Assembly (NCBI GenBank): GCA_958430865.1
Contig: CAUDNR010002669.1
Location: 17,115 to 77,666 of the forward strand
Length of the DNA: 60,552 nt
Direction: 5' to 3'
Source: Entrophospora sp. SA101
Taxonomy: Eukaryota > Glomeromycota > Glomeromycetes > Entrophosporales > Entrophosporaceae
Shown here: positions 1 to 11,793 of the stretch, in pieces
Numbering within the stretch: the first letter of the stretch is position 1
Layout: each line of letters starts with the position of its first letter
Notes under the pieces: generated by a model
Told to the model about the DNA's origin: nothing
What the model saw: the letters and a program-made list of their open reading frames with translations, nothing else
Database searches by the model: none
Made by a program: the position numbers and the translations under genes

Positions 1-1017
1 GAACATTCATATTTATATATTTGAAAACAAATGGAACAACATTTTCTAAGTTCCCAAGATGCGTTAAAACATTGTATATTAAAATAGCTCTAAGTGCAAC
101 TTTTTTGAAAAAATTTTGAAAAATTTTAATTTGACTTTTAAAGATCATAAAATTATCAATAACGATCGGTCCGATGTGGTATTTTAGAATTTTATAGGAA
201 TCATTTCGTTAAACATTTTCTCACTAATACACAACATCGATTTGCTTAGTTAAAAAATGAGTATTTGTATTACCCATTTACCCAATTATTTTCGCGGATC
301 ATCAAGTGAGTCAATACTTTTTTTAGGGGAGTGTATTTCGATTTTTTATAATTCAAGGAACAATCTTGGTTAAATCGGGTAGGTTTGTGTATACCAGAGT
401 GATTTTTTTTCTTTGATTTTACATGCACAAAGATCATTAATTTTATATATGAGTGACACTTGACCCCCTGTATATCTGCAATGTCCTGCGACTGATATGT
501 ATATTATTATACAATACTTATTAGGTAATGGAAATCAGGATCAACTTTGAGCAGAAATTTCCACATCTATCTTTGGCACTGATATACATAATAAATTTAT
601 ATATATGTGCGTTTTTTAAAGAATATTTTAAATTTATGCATAATATATGGCAAGCCAAAATGGACAAAAGGTCCTTTGAATTCAATGCTAGAAATTTTCA
701 ATGTAGCATCAAGAAAACGGCACACTCCATTTTTTTTTTCAATGCTACACACATCATTTTTTTAAAAATGCTATATACATTTGTTTTTTTATTTAATGCC
801 ACACACACTTTTATTCATCATTTCCTAAAAAATGCTTTTAAAATAATTTTACAAGTTATTAATAAATAAATAAAAAATAAAAAAATAAAAATAAAAATAA
901 ATTAATAAAATTAAAAATAAATAATAATAAAATAATTAAAATAGAAGTAAAAATTTAAATTGTCCCGGAATTAAGAGATTTGGCCAAAATATCTGCATCA
1001 ATATTTAATTCCAGTAA
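1..1017. other. No gene; AT-rich, simple-repeat DNA
   Basis: I see no convincing gene. An open frame at 528-869 translates into repeated Phe/Asn/His/Thr stretches produced by an imperfect tandem of an AATGCTACACAC-like unit (about 685-830), followed by a TAAATAAA-rich tail. It is read as simple sequence, not coding. Confidence 0.6.
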
Positions 1018-1290
1018 CAGTAATATTGGTAAAAATCTTAGCTTTGAAGTAAAAGGTAATGCTGTTCTTGAATAAGTATAGCTTGACATGGAGAGCCTCT
1101 ATCAATATGGTAGGGGTTCATTAGAAAGCTATAATGTCATAGTTTATTTTTGATTAATAATGGTGTTTGAATTTGTTATAATAATAATGAGATATTTAAA
1201 AAACTTATTGGTTACACAAGTCTGTTTTTCTATTATGAGATAATCTAAAATTTTCACTAAGTCATGGTGATTTTGACTTGCTATATCCAG
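1018..1290 (+). repeat. Dispersed ~280-bp repeat, copy A (inverted partner at 5000-5282)
   Basis: Read on the plus strand this segment closely matches the reverse complement of 5000-5282. The shared core includes GAGAGCCTCTATCAATATGG and ATTAGAAAGCTATAATG, and the match runs on past GTTACACAAGTCTG. Identity by eye is roughly 80%, falling off towards the inner end. Just beyond the inner edge, GATATAGTCAACTG|TA (ends 1324) looks like a lone decayed pogo-type terminus. The pair brackets a 3.7-kb island of broken coding sequence. Confidence 0.8.
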
Positions 1291-1431
1291 AGTTCAGTAT
1301 AGCCGGGTTTGATATAGTCAACTGTATCAAAATTATTCTATTTCTTTAGGAAAATAATAAAAGTATTTTAAAAGTATACATCAATTATATAATAAATTTA
1401 ATTTTTAACTAAACATAAAAAAAGGAGTATC

Positions 1432-1566
1432 ATTTAAGGTGGGTACCAAGGTGAGGAAGCTACTGAAAGTTTTGCTTGTTTAATTTTAAAACATTTGATT
1501 TCTTCAGAACTCATCTCATTGAAAAAATCATGAATTTGTCCTACATCTGACTTATTCATTTCTGTT
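1432..1566 (-). pseudogene. Relict coding stretch, unknown family
   Basis: On the minus strand about 44 codons stay open, beginning near an ATG at about 1560. They have a protein-like composition: EMNKSDVGQIHDFF, then SSEEIKCFKIKQ and VASSPWYP. There is no flanking gene structure and I do not recognise the family. It lies inside the island bounded by the inverted ~280-bp repeats. Most likely it is a fragment of a dead gene. A terminal exon of an undetected gene is possible. Confidence 0.3.
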
Positions 1567-1909
1567 GTGTACTATGGGTGTTTCTGGCACAGAGTGCACT
1601 ATTTGGTTCTTCAGACACCTGTTTCATACTTTTTTCGATAGCATTATTTTTTATATCATGTATATACAGAATATACTCCAGAGACCTCTTTCATACTAAT
1701 TTCAATATCATTATTTTTTATAGGATATATGCTAAATTTACTATGTATTCTAATCCAAGAAAAAAAAGTTTTCATCAAGTAGTTAACAGGAGAGCAAGTA
1801 AAATGAGCAAGATGTGCATAGCATGTCTATAATGAAACTAGAAAACTAATAAATTGATAAAATTTTCAAATTAAATATTTCTGCTATCTATATAAAAAGA
1901 AATCAAAAA

Positions 1910-2362
1910 ATGTTTGCATATATAATTCAAGCATATCACTATATTGCAAAAGCAATTTCTTATCTAGATGATAGCAAAGACCCATTTGAGACCAGAGACC
2001 TAGTAGAGGTAAGAGAGATCATAGAATATGTAGAAATTAATCCTCTAGCATTTAAGTTACCATCAGAACTAATTGGTCAAATTATAAAGCAAATCAAAGA
2101 TCCCAAAAAAATTACAAATGTAATGCTAGTAAGCAAAACATGGTATAAAGAGGGAAGATGACAATTATATATTGATCGAGATGACATAATGGAATAGTTG
2201 AGATTAAAAAGGATCAATAAATTGGATAGCTTTATAAGATGTCAAAATCTTGATAGGTTAGATGTAGTGTTCCATGTTGCAATCCAAAAAATGAAACTAA
2301 AGTGGTCGCAAACCATTTTTATATGTTGCAAATATGGTTGCAACCATCACCAAGAATTGTGA
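1910..2362 (+). pseudogene. F-box protein pseudogene
   Basis: The first 83 codons end in an F-box core: LPSELIGQIIKQI, a short linker, then MLVSKTWYKEGR. F-box proteins normally continue with a Trp-containing LY motif. Here the frame meets TGA at 2159, reads QLYIDRDD, meets TAG at 2195, then stays open to a third stop at 2360. Both internal stops fall where Trp (TGG) would fit, so each is one G-to-A change away. F-box proteins recruit substrates to SCF ubiquitin ligases and are greatly expanded in arbuscular mycorrhizal fungi. No substrate domain remains. Confident for the F-box, moderately so for the loss of function. Confidence 0.6.
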
Positions 2363-2375
2363 CCAGCATCTATAG

Positions 2376-2729
2376 TTAGACAAATATGTAAGAATAATTA
2401 AAAAGTTTAAGAAAATTCATGATGAATTAAATGAATCGTATTTGATTGAAGTGAACAATTATTTAGAAGCAAGGAGTAATCTTCCAGATATAATTGAAGA
2501 TGATGACAGTTATGAGGATTATGTAGATTATGATGATTATGAGGATTATGAGCGTTATCAAGAATTGGATGAGCCAACCAAACTATTATTTAATGACATG
2601 AAAAAAAAATTATATAAACTTGAAAAAGTTAGAGAAGATATTGGTCAAATATGTAATGAAATATCAAGTTTTAAAAGGTTTGTAGATGAAAATACATCTC
2701 ATTTCATAATCATCAACGCCATAAATTAA
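2376..2729 (+). pseudogene. Acidic, coiled-coil-like fragment after the F-box relict
   Basis: An open stretch follows the F-box relict in another frame. It carries an acidic Tyr/Asp repeat (DYVDYDDYEDYERY) and then a heptad-like segment (MKKKLYKLEKVREDIGQI). It has no good ATG near the start: it opens straight after a stop at 2373, with a TTG at 2442. It could be the decayed tail of the same F-box gene or an exon of a separate gene. No family is recognised. Confidence 0.35.
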
Positions 2730-3537
2730 TAAAATTTTCAAATTACATTTCTGCTATATAGTGGTTTGAAAACAGCATGTTTTAATAGTATTATGAACTT
2801 TCAATCACTAAGGCTTCTGGAAAATCGTTACATTTATAAAATAATTAGAGGTTTTTGATCAGGATACATTTGTAGAACAGTGCTATGGAGAGAGAATCTT
2901 TATTTCATACAATTTTTTCAGAAGTTGCAATAGATAGTAGTATTACAATAAAGAAAGAAATTTTCTGTATTTTGAAGCATCAGGAAAACATGTTTTTTGA
3001 TACACATTTTCCTGATGAATGAGTTTTTTACACCACTGATATTTTTAATCCATTAAATCTTTCCATAGCTCTAAAGTATAATGTATATACTACCTTTTAT
3101 GGAAATTTAATGCCTATATCTTTGAAAACAGAGGAGGAGTAGTGTTTTGAAAACAATATGTTTACTATGTTCTTTATGTAAATTTTGGAAATTCTGTAAG
3201 TGATATGCAGATCACAAAAAAAAATCACATATAACCAATCAATATATGACATTAATTAGTTTGGATTTTCTTAGAATGTCGCACACCCCAATAATTGATT
3301 GTGAATAAAAAAAACAAATTGAATGAATATATAAAAACAAGTAGATATAACTCTAAAATTTCAAGCACATACTTTTGTTTGTTGTAGTATCTAACAAGGT
3401 AATTCAGAGTTAATTCAGGACAAACTTAGAAGATGGAATAAAAATAACCAAAGAGAAATAAGTTAACTAATGTTGTAAACAGTATACAATATTCTCACAA
3501 ACAAACAAATAAATGAATGAATGAAAAATATTTTTTT
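2730..3537. other. No gene; contains a short CATCAGG palindrome
   Basis: AT-rich DNA with no supportable frame. The only structured item is the palindromic stub at 2978-3017. Confidence 0.5.
2978..3017. repeat. 40-bp palindrome with CATCAGGAAAA / TTTTCCTGATG ends
   Basis: The left arm CATCAGGAAAA pairs with the right arm TTTTCCTGATG around an 18-base centre. The same end sequence (CATCAGGAAATTTT) bounds a ~194-bp element at 41345-41538, so this may be an internally deleted copy of that family. Confidence 0.5.
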
Positions 3538-3764
3538 TTATGCAATTTGTTCATTACCTTTCCCTCCATGTAACATTTCTTCATACAATGCCCACCTAAC
3601 TTCCTTTTCCTTCACCAATCTTGCCTTTTCTTCCTTTAATTCATCCATCTCCCATATCTCTTTAAAATCCCTCAAGTTCTCCTCCTTCATAAACTCCTCC
3701 AACTTCCATTTTGCTTCTTTGTATTCTCTTACAACTTCTAATTGGTTTTCACTTCCTTGAAAGT
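3538..3764 (-). pseudogene. Coiled-coil terminal exon or fragment, unknown family
   Basis: The minus-strand frame has a clearly less AT-rich composition than its surroundings and reads as a charged helix: LEVVREYKEAKWKLEEF, then KEIWEMDELKEEKARLVKE and WALYEEMLHGGKGNEQIA before the stop. A plausible splice acceptor (TTTCAAG) sits just upstream at 3765, so this looks like a last exon. The preceding exon is not certain; the open stretch at 3916-4218 is the only nearby candidate. No family is recognised. Confidence 0.4.
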
Positions 3765-3915
3765 TGTCATTTTTTAAAAATAAAAAAAAAAGATTCAAAA
3801 CTCAAACAATGTTTTTTATTGATAAGCAATGCAATATGATGATCATTAATTAAGTTTGCATAAAGGAGAATTTTCTTTGTAGTAATAGTCAGTAAAAAAA
3901 ATTGTAATAATAAGA

Positions 3916-4218
3916 TTATTTTCTTTCTAAGGGTTCCTGCTTTTTGTTAGGTAATAGCACACTTTTATTTTGTTTTCTTTTTCTAACATTTATGATTTTT
4001 CTTTCTTCTTGGTAAATTTCATAAGTAATCCTTTCTTTTTTTAGATAAGCTTCCGGTGTCTTGGTATCATTTATTTTAAAAACATAAGGAGCAATTTTTT
4101 CATCTTGTTCCTTCTTCAAAATACTTCTAATGATGCTATAATTCTTGGGTTCCATGGTAAACCTGATGTAAATGAGTTTCATGTTATTATTTTGTATAGG
4201 GATAGTTCTATATATCAC
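3916..4218 (-). CDS. Possible small basic ORF, unknown
   Basis: A 100-codon minus-strand frame opens at a GTG directly after a TAA. It has no ATG start, and the first ATG is internal. The reading is Lys/Glu-rich (SILKKEQDEKIAPYVF, AYLKKERITYEIYQEE) and could be an exon belonging with 3538-3764. Start, splicing and family are all unsupported, so it may be chance. Confidence 0.25.
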   Translation of the reverse strand: MIYRTIPIQNNNMKLIYIRFTMEPKNYSIIRSILKKEQDEKIAPYVFKINDTKTPEAYLKKERITYEIYQEERKIINVRKRKQNKSVLLPNKKQEPLERK

Positions 4219-4999
4219 TTAAAATAACAAATGGGATATTATAAAACTGTTAATTATGATCACATTACAAATGGCTAAATTTTGATCCCTGAAATTCTTG
4301 GTAACACCAATGTTCACTTTGTCTGGTTTTTTTGCAGCATGCCCCAATTTATTTTTACATGGAATTCAGAGTTCTTTTGTACATTTTGTTTAATTATAAG
4401 TGATTCCATCATTGATACCCTATTTTGTCTAGACATTGTATATAAATAATAAAATAAAAACACAAATTTCATCTTTGAATATCTTTACCCAAATTGGTAA
4501 CAATCAATGTTTATATATAGAATGTAAATAATACAGTACCATGGATAATAAGGAAGAACAAGTCACTACTGTTATAATGACATTGAATTTTATTTATTTA
4601 CAAAAAATAAGATGTTAAATTCACACAATCTATTACTATGAAAGGGATTTTTGCAAAAAAATTTGTAAACCAATATTTTTGCACAATTCTAATTTCCTTA
4701 TTTTTTATAATGTGTTTTTATCTCACATCACATTTTTTTATGTATAAAAAATATAATTTAACAGCTAAAAACAGGTTTGTTTATTATTATTATGTTTAAA
4801 AATTAATGTCAAAAAATGTTTGTGCGCAATCAATGATTTTGTGTAATTGTTAATTTAGTAATGATATTCAGCCCAATCAAAATTCTTTTTTACGTGATAA
4901 AATCAAAATGTGATTGATGCAAATCATTACCAAATATGCAAATGTCCGCTATGCTGTCCATTATGCTATCAGTTACATGGACGAAATTTACACACTGGT

Positions 5000-5282
5000 C
5001 AACGCTTTTTTATATAGCAGTCAAACGATATGTCACAGGAAGTGTAATTACATATATAAAATAGAAAATCAGACTCGTGTAACAAATTAGTTTTTTAAAA
5101 TATCTCATTATTTTTATAACAAATACAAACATCATTATTAACCAAAAATAAAACTATGGCATTATAGCTTTCTAATGAGCCCTCTCCCATATTGATAGAG
5201 GCTCTCTATGTTAAGCTATGTTTATTCAAAAACAGCATTACTTTTTATTTCAAAGCTAAGATTTTTTGCCAATATTACCTTT
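5000..5282 (-). repeat. Dispersed ~280-bp repeat, copy B
   Basis: Inverted relative to copy A at 1018-1290. The reverse complement carries the same order of landmarks: CTTAGCTTTGAAATAAA, GAGAGCCTCTATCAATATGG, ATTAGAAAGCTATAATG and GTTACACGAGTCTG. Sequences outside the outer edges (before 1018, after 5282) do not match, which fixes that boundary. Confidence 0.8.
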
Positions 5283-6159
5283 ATAAACTTGGTGAGTGGT
5301 TGAAAAGATGTAAAATATTGTAATTTTTCATATAGGTATAGCTTTATGTGTATTGTTGTTTATTAAAGTTTAGTGAAAATGGCAAAAAACTCCAAAAAAC
5401 ATTAAATTTTGATAAATTTTATTTATCAATACACAAAAAGGAAAAAATGTAGGCAGGAGATTATCAGGGAATAATGACCAAAAATAGATAATTAATTTCC
5501 GAATGCGGTAATTTGGTCGACAAACTTTAACACCAAGATTTTTTACTATTTTATTGATAATCTCTCCTAATTTTTTTAAAAAAGAAGGAATAAGTCTTAA
5601 AAAATCTGTGTCTCAAAGAGATTGCTGAGCAAAAAAGGGTTAAAATTAAGGTTTGTGGCTAATTTTATTAATAGAATTTCGACGTTGATCACCAAAAAAT
5701 TTCGGAAAATACACTTCCCAATCGTTTAATGTGACAAATCGTTCGACTAATAGTAAACTAGTACAAATTTGGAAACTATCCACTCCACCTGAATATTTAT
5801 TCATTTTTTCTGCATGATTAAAAGAATTTTTGATTTTATTTTTTTACAAAAATAGAATGAATTAATTTTCAAATAATTGAATTGTTTAATTAATTGAGAT
5901 TTGAAGAGATTTCTAAAAATATATATTGAAATTTTATTTTGGCATGTATCACTTTATACAACATTATTAATATTAACAATGTGTAATTAATTCCACACGA
6001 TTATTAATAATTGTTTTTATAATACAAAGATCCCAATATTATAATAATTATAATATATTAATAGTAAATAATAAATATTATAAAAATATTATATCTTTCA
6101 ATTCTTTTTTAACTTTTTTAATTTTTGAAAATTTTTGAAAAAAAAAACAAGAAAAAAAA
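5283..6159. other. No gene; AT-rich upstream region of the CxxC-protein gene
   Basis: No frame or repeat is supportable. The last ~60 bases before the ATG at 6160 are A/T homopolymer-rich, as in front of most genes in this window. Confidence 0.5.
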
Positions 6160-7144
6160 ATGGAATCTAATCCAACAACTAAAACAACAAATTCTTCCGC
6201 ATCACAACATTCACCTTCATCCTTGCCCCAATCCACACAACCATCATTATTATCCGCAACATCAATAATAATAAATCGAAGAAAAATTTTTTTTGGTATT
6301 TGTAAAGGATGTAATGAACCAAAATCAAGATTTTATAATGATGATAATAATAATGATTATGATGATGATGATGATGATATTCAATATCAATGTGATAATT
6401 GTGAAGAATGGTTTCGACAAAAACAATCTGAATTAAAAAAAATTCAAAATATAATCAAAAAACGTAGAAAAAGAATTCAACAACAACAACGAGGACAAAT
6501 TTGTGATAGTTGTGATCAACAAAATCATTTTCATAAAGAAATCATTGCATGTAGTGAGTGTGGGTATCCTGAACCAAAAGTTGATAATTTATATCATATT
6601 GCTGTGGAAGTAATTGATGAGAGCGACGAGGACGAGGAGGATGACGACGAAAACGAGAAAGATGAAAAACAAGAGAAAGAAATGGAGTTTAGCAAATGTC
6701 CAAGGTGTAACAAATTATTAAAAAAGTTTTTGAAATGTCCGGATTACAATGAAATTATTGAAAATATAAATTTAGAATTGAATAAAATGGATATTAACGA
6801 TCAAGATTATGAGAAACTAATAGAAATTAAAGAAGTTAGTAATATTAACATTTGTTTGTTTTATTTTTTATTGGGAAAAGATGTTAACAAAACATTATTT
6901 ATTTGATTTTTTTTTTCAGCATTACGAGAATCTGTTAGAACAACAAGAAGACGAAGAAGACCAATGGACAACCGAAGAAGAAGTTGATGACGACGATTAT
7001 GATTATGAGGATATTGGTAGTGATAACAAAAAAAATAATGGAGAAAATGACGTATACGAAGTATATAAAACTTATAATAATCGATATTCAAGAGTTTATG
7101 ATATTGCAAGATTAAGCATATTGGGTTCATTGAATGATATGTAA
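6160..7144 (+). CDS. Two-exon acidic protein with five CxxC pairs, unknown function
   Basis: Exon 1 is 6160-6834 and exon 2 is 6920-7144. The 85-bp intron has GTTAGT and TTTTTTTCAG ends and is phase 0. The 299-aa product starts with a Ser/Thr/Pro/Asn-rich stretch (1-40). CxxC pairs follow at C48/C51, C78/C81, C115/C118, C131/C134 and C180/C183. Acidic runs lie at about 61-73 and 153-175, with a basic helix at about 92-108. The pairs suggest zinc ribbons. The first, in the context GICKGCNEP, resembles the leader seen before kinase domains in related fungi (compare the relict at 19139), but no kinase domain follows here. The C-terminal exon is acidic and ends in an RVYDIARLSILGSL helix. Intact-looking gene of unknown function. 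Confidence 0.75.
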
Positions 7145-9207
7145 TTAAAAATTGGTGAGAATGGAAGAAGAAAAGCGAGCATAGATGTAAATTTATTAAA
7201 TTCCTCGCTCATAACATGACACTACAATTAAAAATAGCATTATGAGGACTCTGAAAAATCCATAGGTTACTGCCGCACCTAGGTTAAATTCATATTAATA
7301 AATTAATTAAAATTTTTCGTTAGATATTTTGATAGGGTAAATAAATTATTACAAAAATACAAATGTAACAATCATTAATTGTCAATAAAAAAATGTTGGT
7401 TGTTTGAATTCATTGACACAAAAATTAAATAAAATATTCATTAGGCTTTTTCATACGATTATTTATTTTGCTAATTACTTGCCTTCGATAAATCTTATAT
7501 TTTTTAATAGTGCTGTATGGATTATCGAATTTATTTATTATTATTATATTCAAAACACCCATTATTCCCTGTCGAATAAAAGGTTAATTTATTATAAATT
7601 AAAAATAATTAAAAAAATATATACACAATTTAATTTTGTTATCATATTTTTTAATAGTACTGTATGGATTATCGAATTTATTTATTATTATTATATTCAA
7701 AACACCCATTATTCCCTGTCAAATAAAAGGTTAATTTATTATAAATTAAATAATTAAAAATATATATACACAATTTATTTTTGTTATCATATTTTTTAAT
7801 AAAGTGTTTCAAGCTAGTTTATTTGTTTTCGAACAAACACAAGATATGTCGAAGGAATTTTCTAGTTTTTTTTTATATTAATATGGACGATCCAAAGAAT
7901 TTAACTTTTTGGGGCTCGAACTCCACTCACTTTTTCAATCATTGGTTAAAAACTTTCAAGAATTCAAAGAAATTTGTGACCAATGAAATACAAGTTTCAC
8001 AATTTTAACATGTAGAGAATGAACCTACCCTTAAAAGTAAACTTGATCAAATTCTGTTCTTTTTGCGATGTTATTTCAAGCCCTTAGGGTCAAAATATAT
8101 TAAACTTAATTTTGGCGGAACGTTTGTTTCATGCAGGATGGATGGAATAAGCGTCTTAATTCAAAAATATTAACGATAGTCTTCATTTCTTTGAGAATCT
8201 ACGACATTATGATCATAATTGGTGAAAATAATATCTTTCTTTTTTAATTTCTTTCTTCCGTGATTAAACACGTCAAATATAACCATAACCCAGTGTAAAT
8301 GCTGCTAGCATTTGAAATCAACAAAGATATCAAATCAATCAATCATATTTATTTATTATTTATTTATTTATTTATTTATTTACTTATTTACTTATTTATT
8401 ACACAAGAATAGATTCCTATTTCCAAATCCTGAGAGTAAGGACGAACAAAATATTCATCTTTATATACAACAAAACGTCTTTTCTATATATATTCACAAA
8501 ATATTTTATTCAATTATTTAAAGCAACACCAATATTACAACTGTATATATGGCCTGTGAAGTATTTTTCCAATGATAACCTATTGTTATGTTGCACTGAC
8601 ATTTAAGTTGCGTCTAGATAGGGAAAAATATGTACAGTTTAAATTTATTTATTTTTTGTAATTTTGAAAAAAAATGAACAAATTAAAGTTCAAAAATTTC
8701 AAGAAAAAACTCTACCCAATTTAATATATCAATTGCTCTCATTGATGCTACAAAAGTTCCACATAGAGCATAAACGATGAGAAAATTTACGTAAGAATAA
8801 TAAATAATAAATGAATGATATTCATACAATATCGTACATTATTATTAAAAAATAATAATAATAATTAATAATAAATAATAACGCATGTAATAAATTACGA
8901 CATTTTTGTCGAGATATTCTTAAATCCGTAAAATAAATTTAATTAATAAAAAAACAAATAGTCAATTAGTAAAATATAAATAAAATATTTATTAGTTAAA
9001 AAAAAAATACTCAATTAAGCTAAACGAATTGATATTAATTCTGACGATGCACAAAAATAAATAAATAAATATAGATTTGTTTTTCCACAAAAACAAAAAA
9101 CATTAATTTTTTCACAAAAAAAAAATTTAAAATATAATTCAATTCGAATCAAAAAAAGATTTCCTTTTTTTTTTTTACTTTTTTTTAAAAAAAAACCCCA
9201 ACAATTC
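7145..9207. other. No gene; tandem repeat and microsatellite DNA
   Basis: Contains the 147-bp tandem repeat (7501-7800) and a (TTTA)n microsatellite at about 8340-8400. Open frames here are side effects of those repeats. The final 60 bp before 9208 are A/T homopolymers. Confidence 0.5.
7501..7800 (+). repeat. 147-bp tandem duplication
   Basis: A unit containing CTGTATGGATTATCGAATTT, CACCCATTATTCCCTGTC and AAAAGGTTAATTTATTATAA occurs twice with a period of 147 bp. A third copy is broken off at about 7780-7800 (TTGTTATCATATTTTTTAAT). The two full copies are nearly identical, so the duplication is recent. Confidence 0.85.
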
Positions 9208-11516
9208 ATGAAATCATTAAAGTTTTTACAACTAAAAAATCGGAACTCAGGAAGTCGACAAAGTACTGGCGCTATTAGTAGTAACAATAATATAAATAGC
9301 ACTAGACAAAATTTTGCCTTTTTTCGTTCACAGGATGAAGGTATATCGAATATTCCACAACCATCAAAATCATCATCAAAAACACCGACAAAAAAATCAT
9401 CGTTATCAAAACGGTCATCAAAACCGTCATCATCACCACCCACAAACAACACAACTACCACCTCAACTTCACCAACTTCACCAAACATTAACAACACTAC
9501 TAGCAACAACGCAACCACTAATACCAATACCAACACCAGCAGAAACTCTACAAATAGTAAACATAATAGTAAGGATGGTAAGGATATAACTTCAACATTA
9601 AAAACTTATTTGACAAAAAAAAAGCAAAGGTCTAGTCATCATCTTAATAATAACGGAGATGCTGAAACACGTGCATCAGTTGTCGAACCTTTAACAATAA
9701 TACACGGTTTAAAAGAGGAAATACAACAACGCGAGACGACATTGGAATCCTTGGAAAAGAAACTAAAGGGTTTGGAGTCGCAAAAAGAAAAGGCCTTATC
9801 AGAATTGGAGAAAGCACAAAAGCAATTAAAAGATAATAGTCATGAAATCACAGATCTCAAAAGTTCACTAGTGGAACGTGACCAGAAAATAAATAAGTTG
9901 ACGAAGATGGCAGAAAAAACCAAAAAAGAGAAGGACAACTTAATAAATGAGTTGGACAAAATAAAATCTGAATTAAAAGTGCGTGAGAAAGAAATAAGAG
10001 ATTTGAATTTTTCATTGTTGGAATGCGCTCATGAATTACAAACAGTTAAAACTGACCTAGACTCAATAATGGAAGAAAGAGATTTGGCAGTGTTAGAACT
10101 GCAAGATCAATCATCAGACCGCGAGAAATTAGTACAATCACACAAAAGTCAATTACAACTGATGAAAAAAGAACTTGAGATAATTCAATATGATCTAGAG
10201 AGTACACAGTTAGAACTTGAAAATACTCAATTAAAATACAATGCAGAAGCAGAAGCAACACAAGCAATGTGTTCAGCAGAAGTAGAGGCAACCAAAGCCA
10301 AATTTGCAGCAGAAATAGGAGTGATCAAGGCCAAATATTCAGCAGAACTTCATGCCACCAAGGAAGAGCATGCAGATGAATTAGAAGCCACAAAAGCACA
10401 CCTTTCCTTTTTTAAATCACAACTTGATTCAACAAAAGCACAACTTTCCTTTACAAAATCCAAACTTGAATGGGCAAGAGCTGATTTATCATCAATAAAA
10501 TCCCTGCTGGATGCAACTAAAGCAGAACTTTCCACATCAAATAATAAATTAAAGAGGACAACGGCAGAGTTGATAGCCACCAGAGCTGAGGTTGACGAAT
10601 ACGTTGAAATTATTGGTTATAAAGATGGATTGACATCATATATAATAGAGGTTTATCAAGAAGACATAAAATCTGAGAAAGATAGGTTATCTGAAGAGAT
10701 AGAAGAAAAACAAGAACAATTAAATAAAATTAAATCTACATCTGACAAAGAAAAAAAATCAAATATAAAGACCATTAAACAATTAACAAACCAAGTTCAA
10801 AATCTAACGAATTCACAAGGTACGTTGTATGAGCATTTATGTAGTATTAATTTTGTGTAACATCACAAATATACTAACTAATTTTGAATTTATTATTTAT
10901 TGAACCAGTTCAAGAAAAAGCAAAAATATATCAGCTCGAAAGCGAGAACGCAAAATTAAAAAAACAAATTAGTCAATCAAAAGCACAAGGTAAATAATAT
11001 TCTTACATATAGTTTTGCAATGATAAATAACTTTTCTAATCATTATCCTAAACTTTTGTTTATATAGCAAATGAACAAGAGTTATTGAAAGAAGAGTTAG
11101 CTCGTCTACAATCAGAATTAATCTCAATAAAATTAATTGGATCAGGAATAAAAGGACAACAACAACTGCAGAAGAAACAACAACAAGATAAGCTTGCACT
11201 ATTGAATAATGATTTGTCAACATCAAGCTTTAAACATATAATAGCACCGTTTTCACCACCTGAATCACCATCTAATTCCAGACCAAGTAGTGATTTATTT
11301 TCAGATATTGATAGTCCTGTAACATCAACCCATGAGAATAATGTAAACTCAACTATGATTGCAAATGCTAATGGCGATTGGGTCACGGTAAAGAAACGTG
11401 GCAGTAAAAAACAACAAAGAGGAAACACCACAATTAGAACTAACGGTCGTGGTGGCGGTAGAGGTGGTGGTAGAAGAGTGAGCAGCGGAAGTAGTAATGG
11501 TGGTTATTCCTACTAA
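9208..11516 (+). CDS. 713-aa coiled-coil protein with RG-rich tail
   Basis: Three exons: 9208-10819, 10909-10989 and 11068-11516. The introns are 89 and 78 bp, both phase 1; the first has GTACGT and a TACTAAC branch-type site. Residues 1-165 are Ser/Thr/Asn low complexity. From about 165 to 600 the protein is a long coiled coil. It includes a repeat block near 340-460 built on 'AELxATKA' and 'STKAQLSFTKS' units. The C-terminal exon carries DWVTVKKRGSKKQQRG and then a GRGGGRGGGRR box, which suggests RNA contact or arginine methylation. I know no named family for this architecture. A scaffold or RNP-associated role is an inference. Confidence 0.8.
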
Positions 11517-11695
11517 TAGTAACGATAAAGGTTTTTGGTTAGTATCATGTTGTTCTTAACTTTAGGAGTAAATAATTATTTTAATAAAATGTTAATGTCT
11601 AATAAGTTTATTTTTATAATTTTTATAGAGTAAATATTTATTATTTATTAATGGCAAAATTACAAGAATAATTGTACAAAAGCTTTAGTTATATT

Positions 11696-11716
11696 CAATT
11701 ATTATCCTCACCATAG

Positions 11717-11793
<77 letters not shown>

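Noticed and set aside
528..869. 113-codon open frame
   Set aside because: Built from an AATGCTACACAC-type tandem repeat and homopolymers. The protein is a Phe/Asn/His/Thr repeat with no domain.
1578..1832. 84-codon plus-strand frame
   Set aside because: Its middle is an imperfect ~70-bp tandem duplication (CAGACACCTGTTTCATACT / CAGAGACCTCTTTCATACT). No domain.
7404..7757. 117-codon plus-strand frame
   Set aside because: It crosses the 147-bp tandem duplication and repeats the same peptide twice. Repeat artefact.
9015..9536. 173-codon minus-strand frame
   Set aside because: Antisense to the Ser/Thr/Asn-rich first exon of the coiled-coil gene. Its Val/Leu runs are the shadow of Asn/Thr codons.
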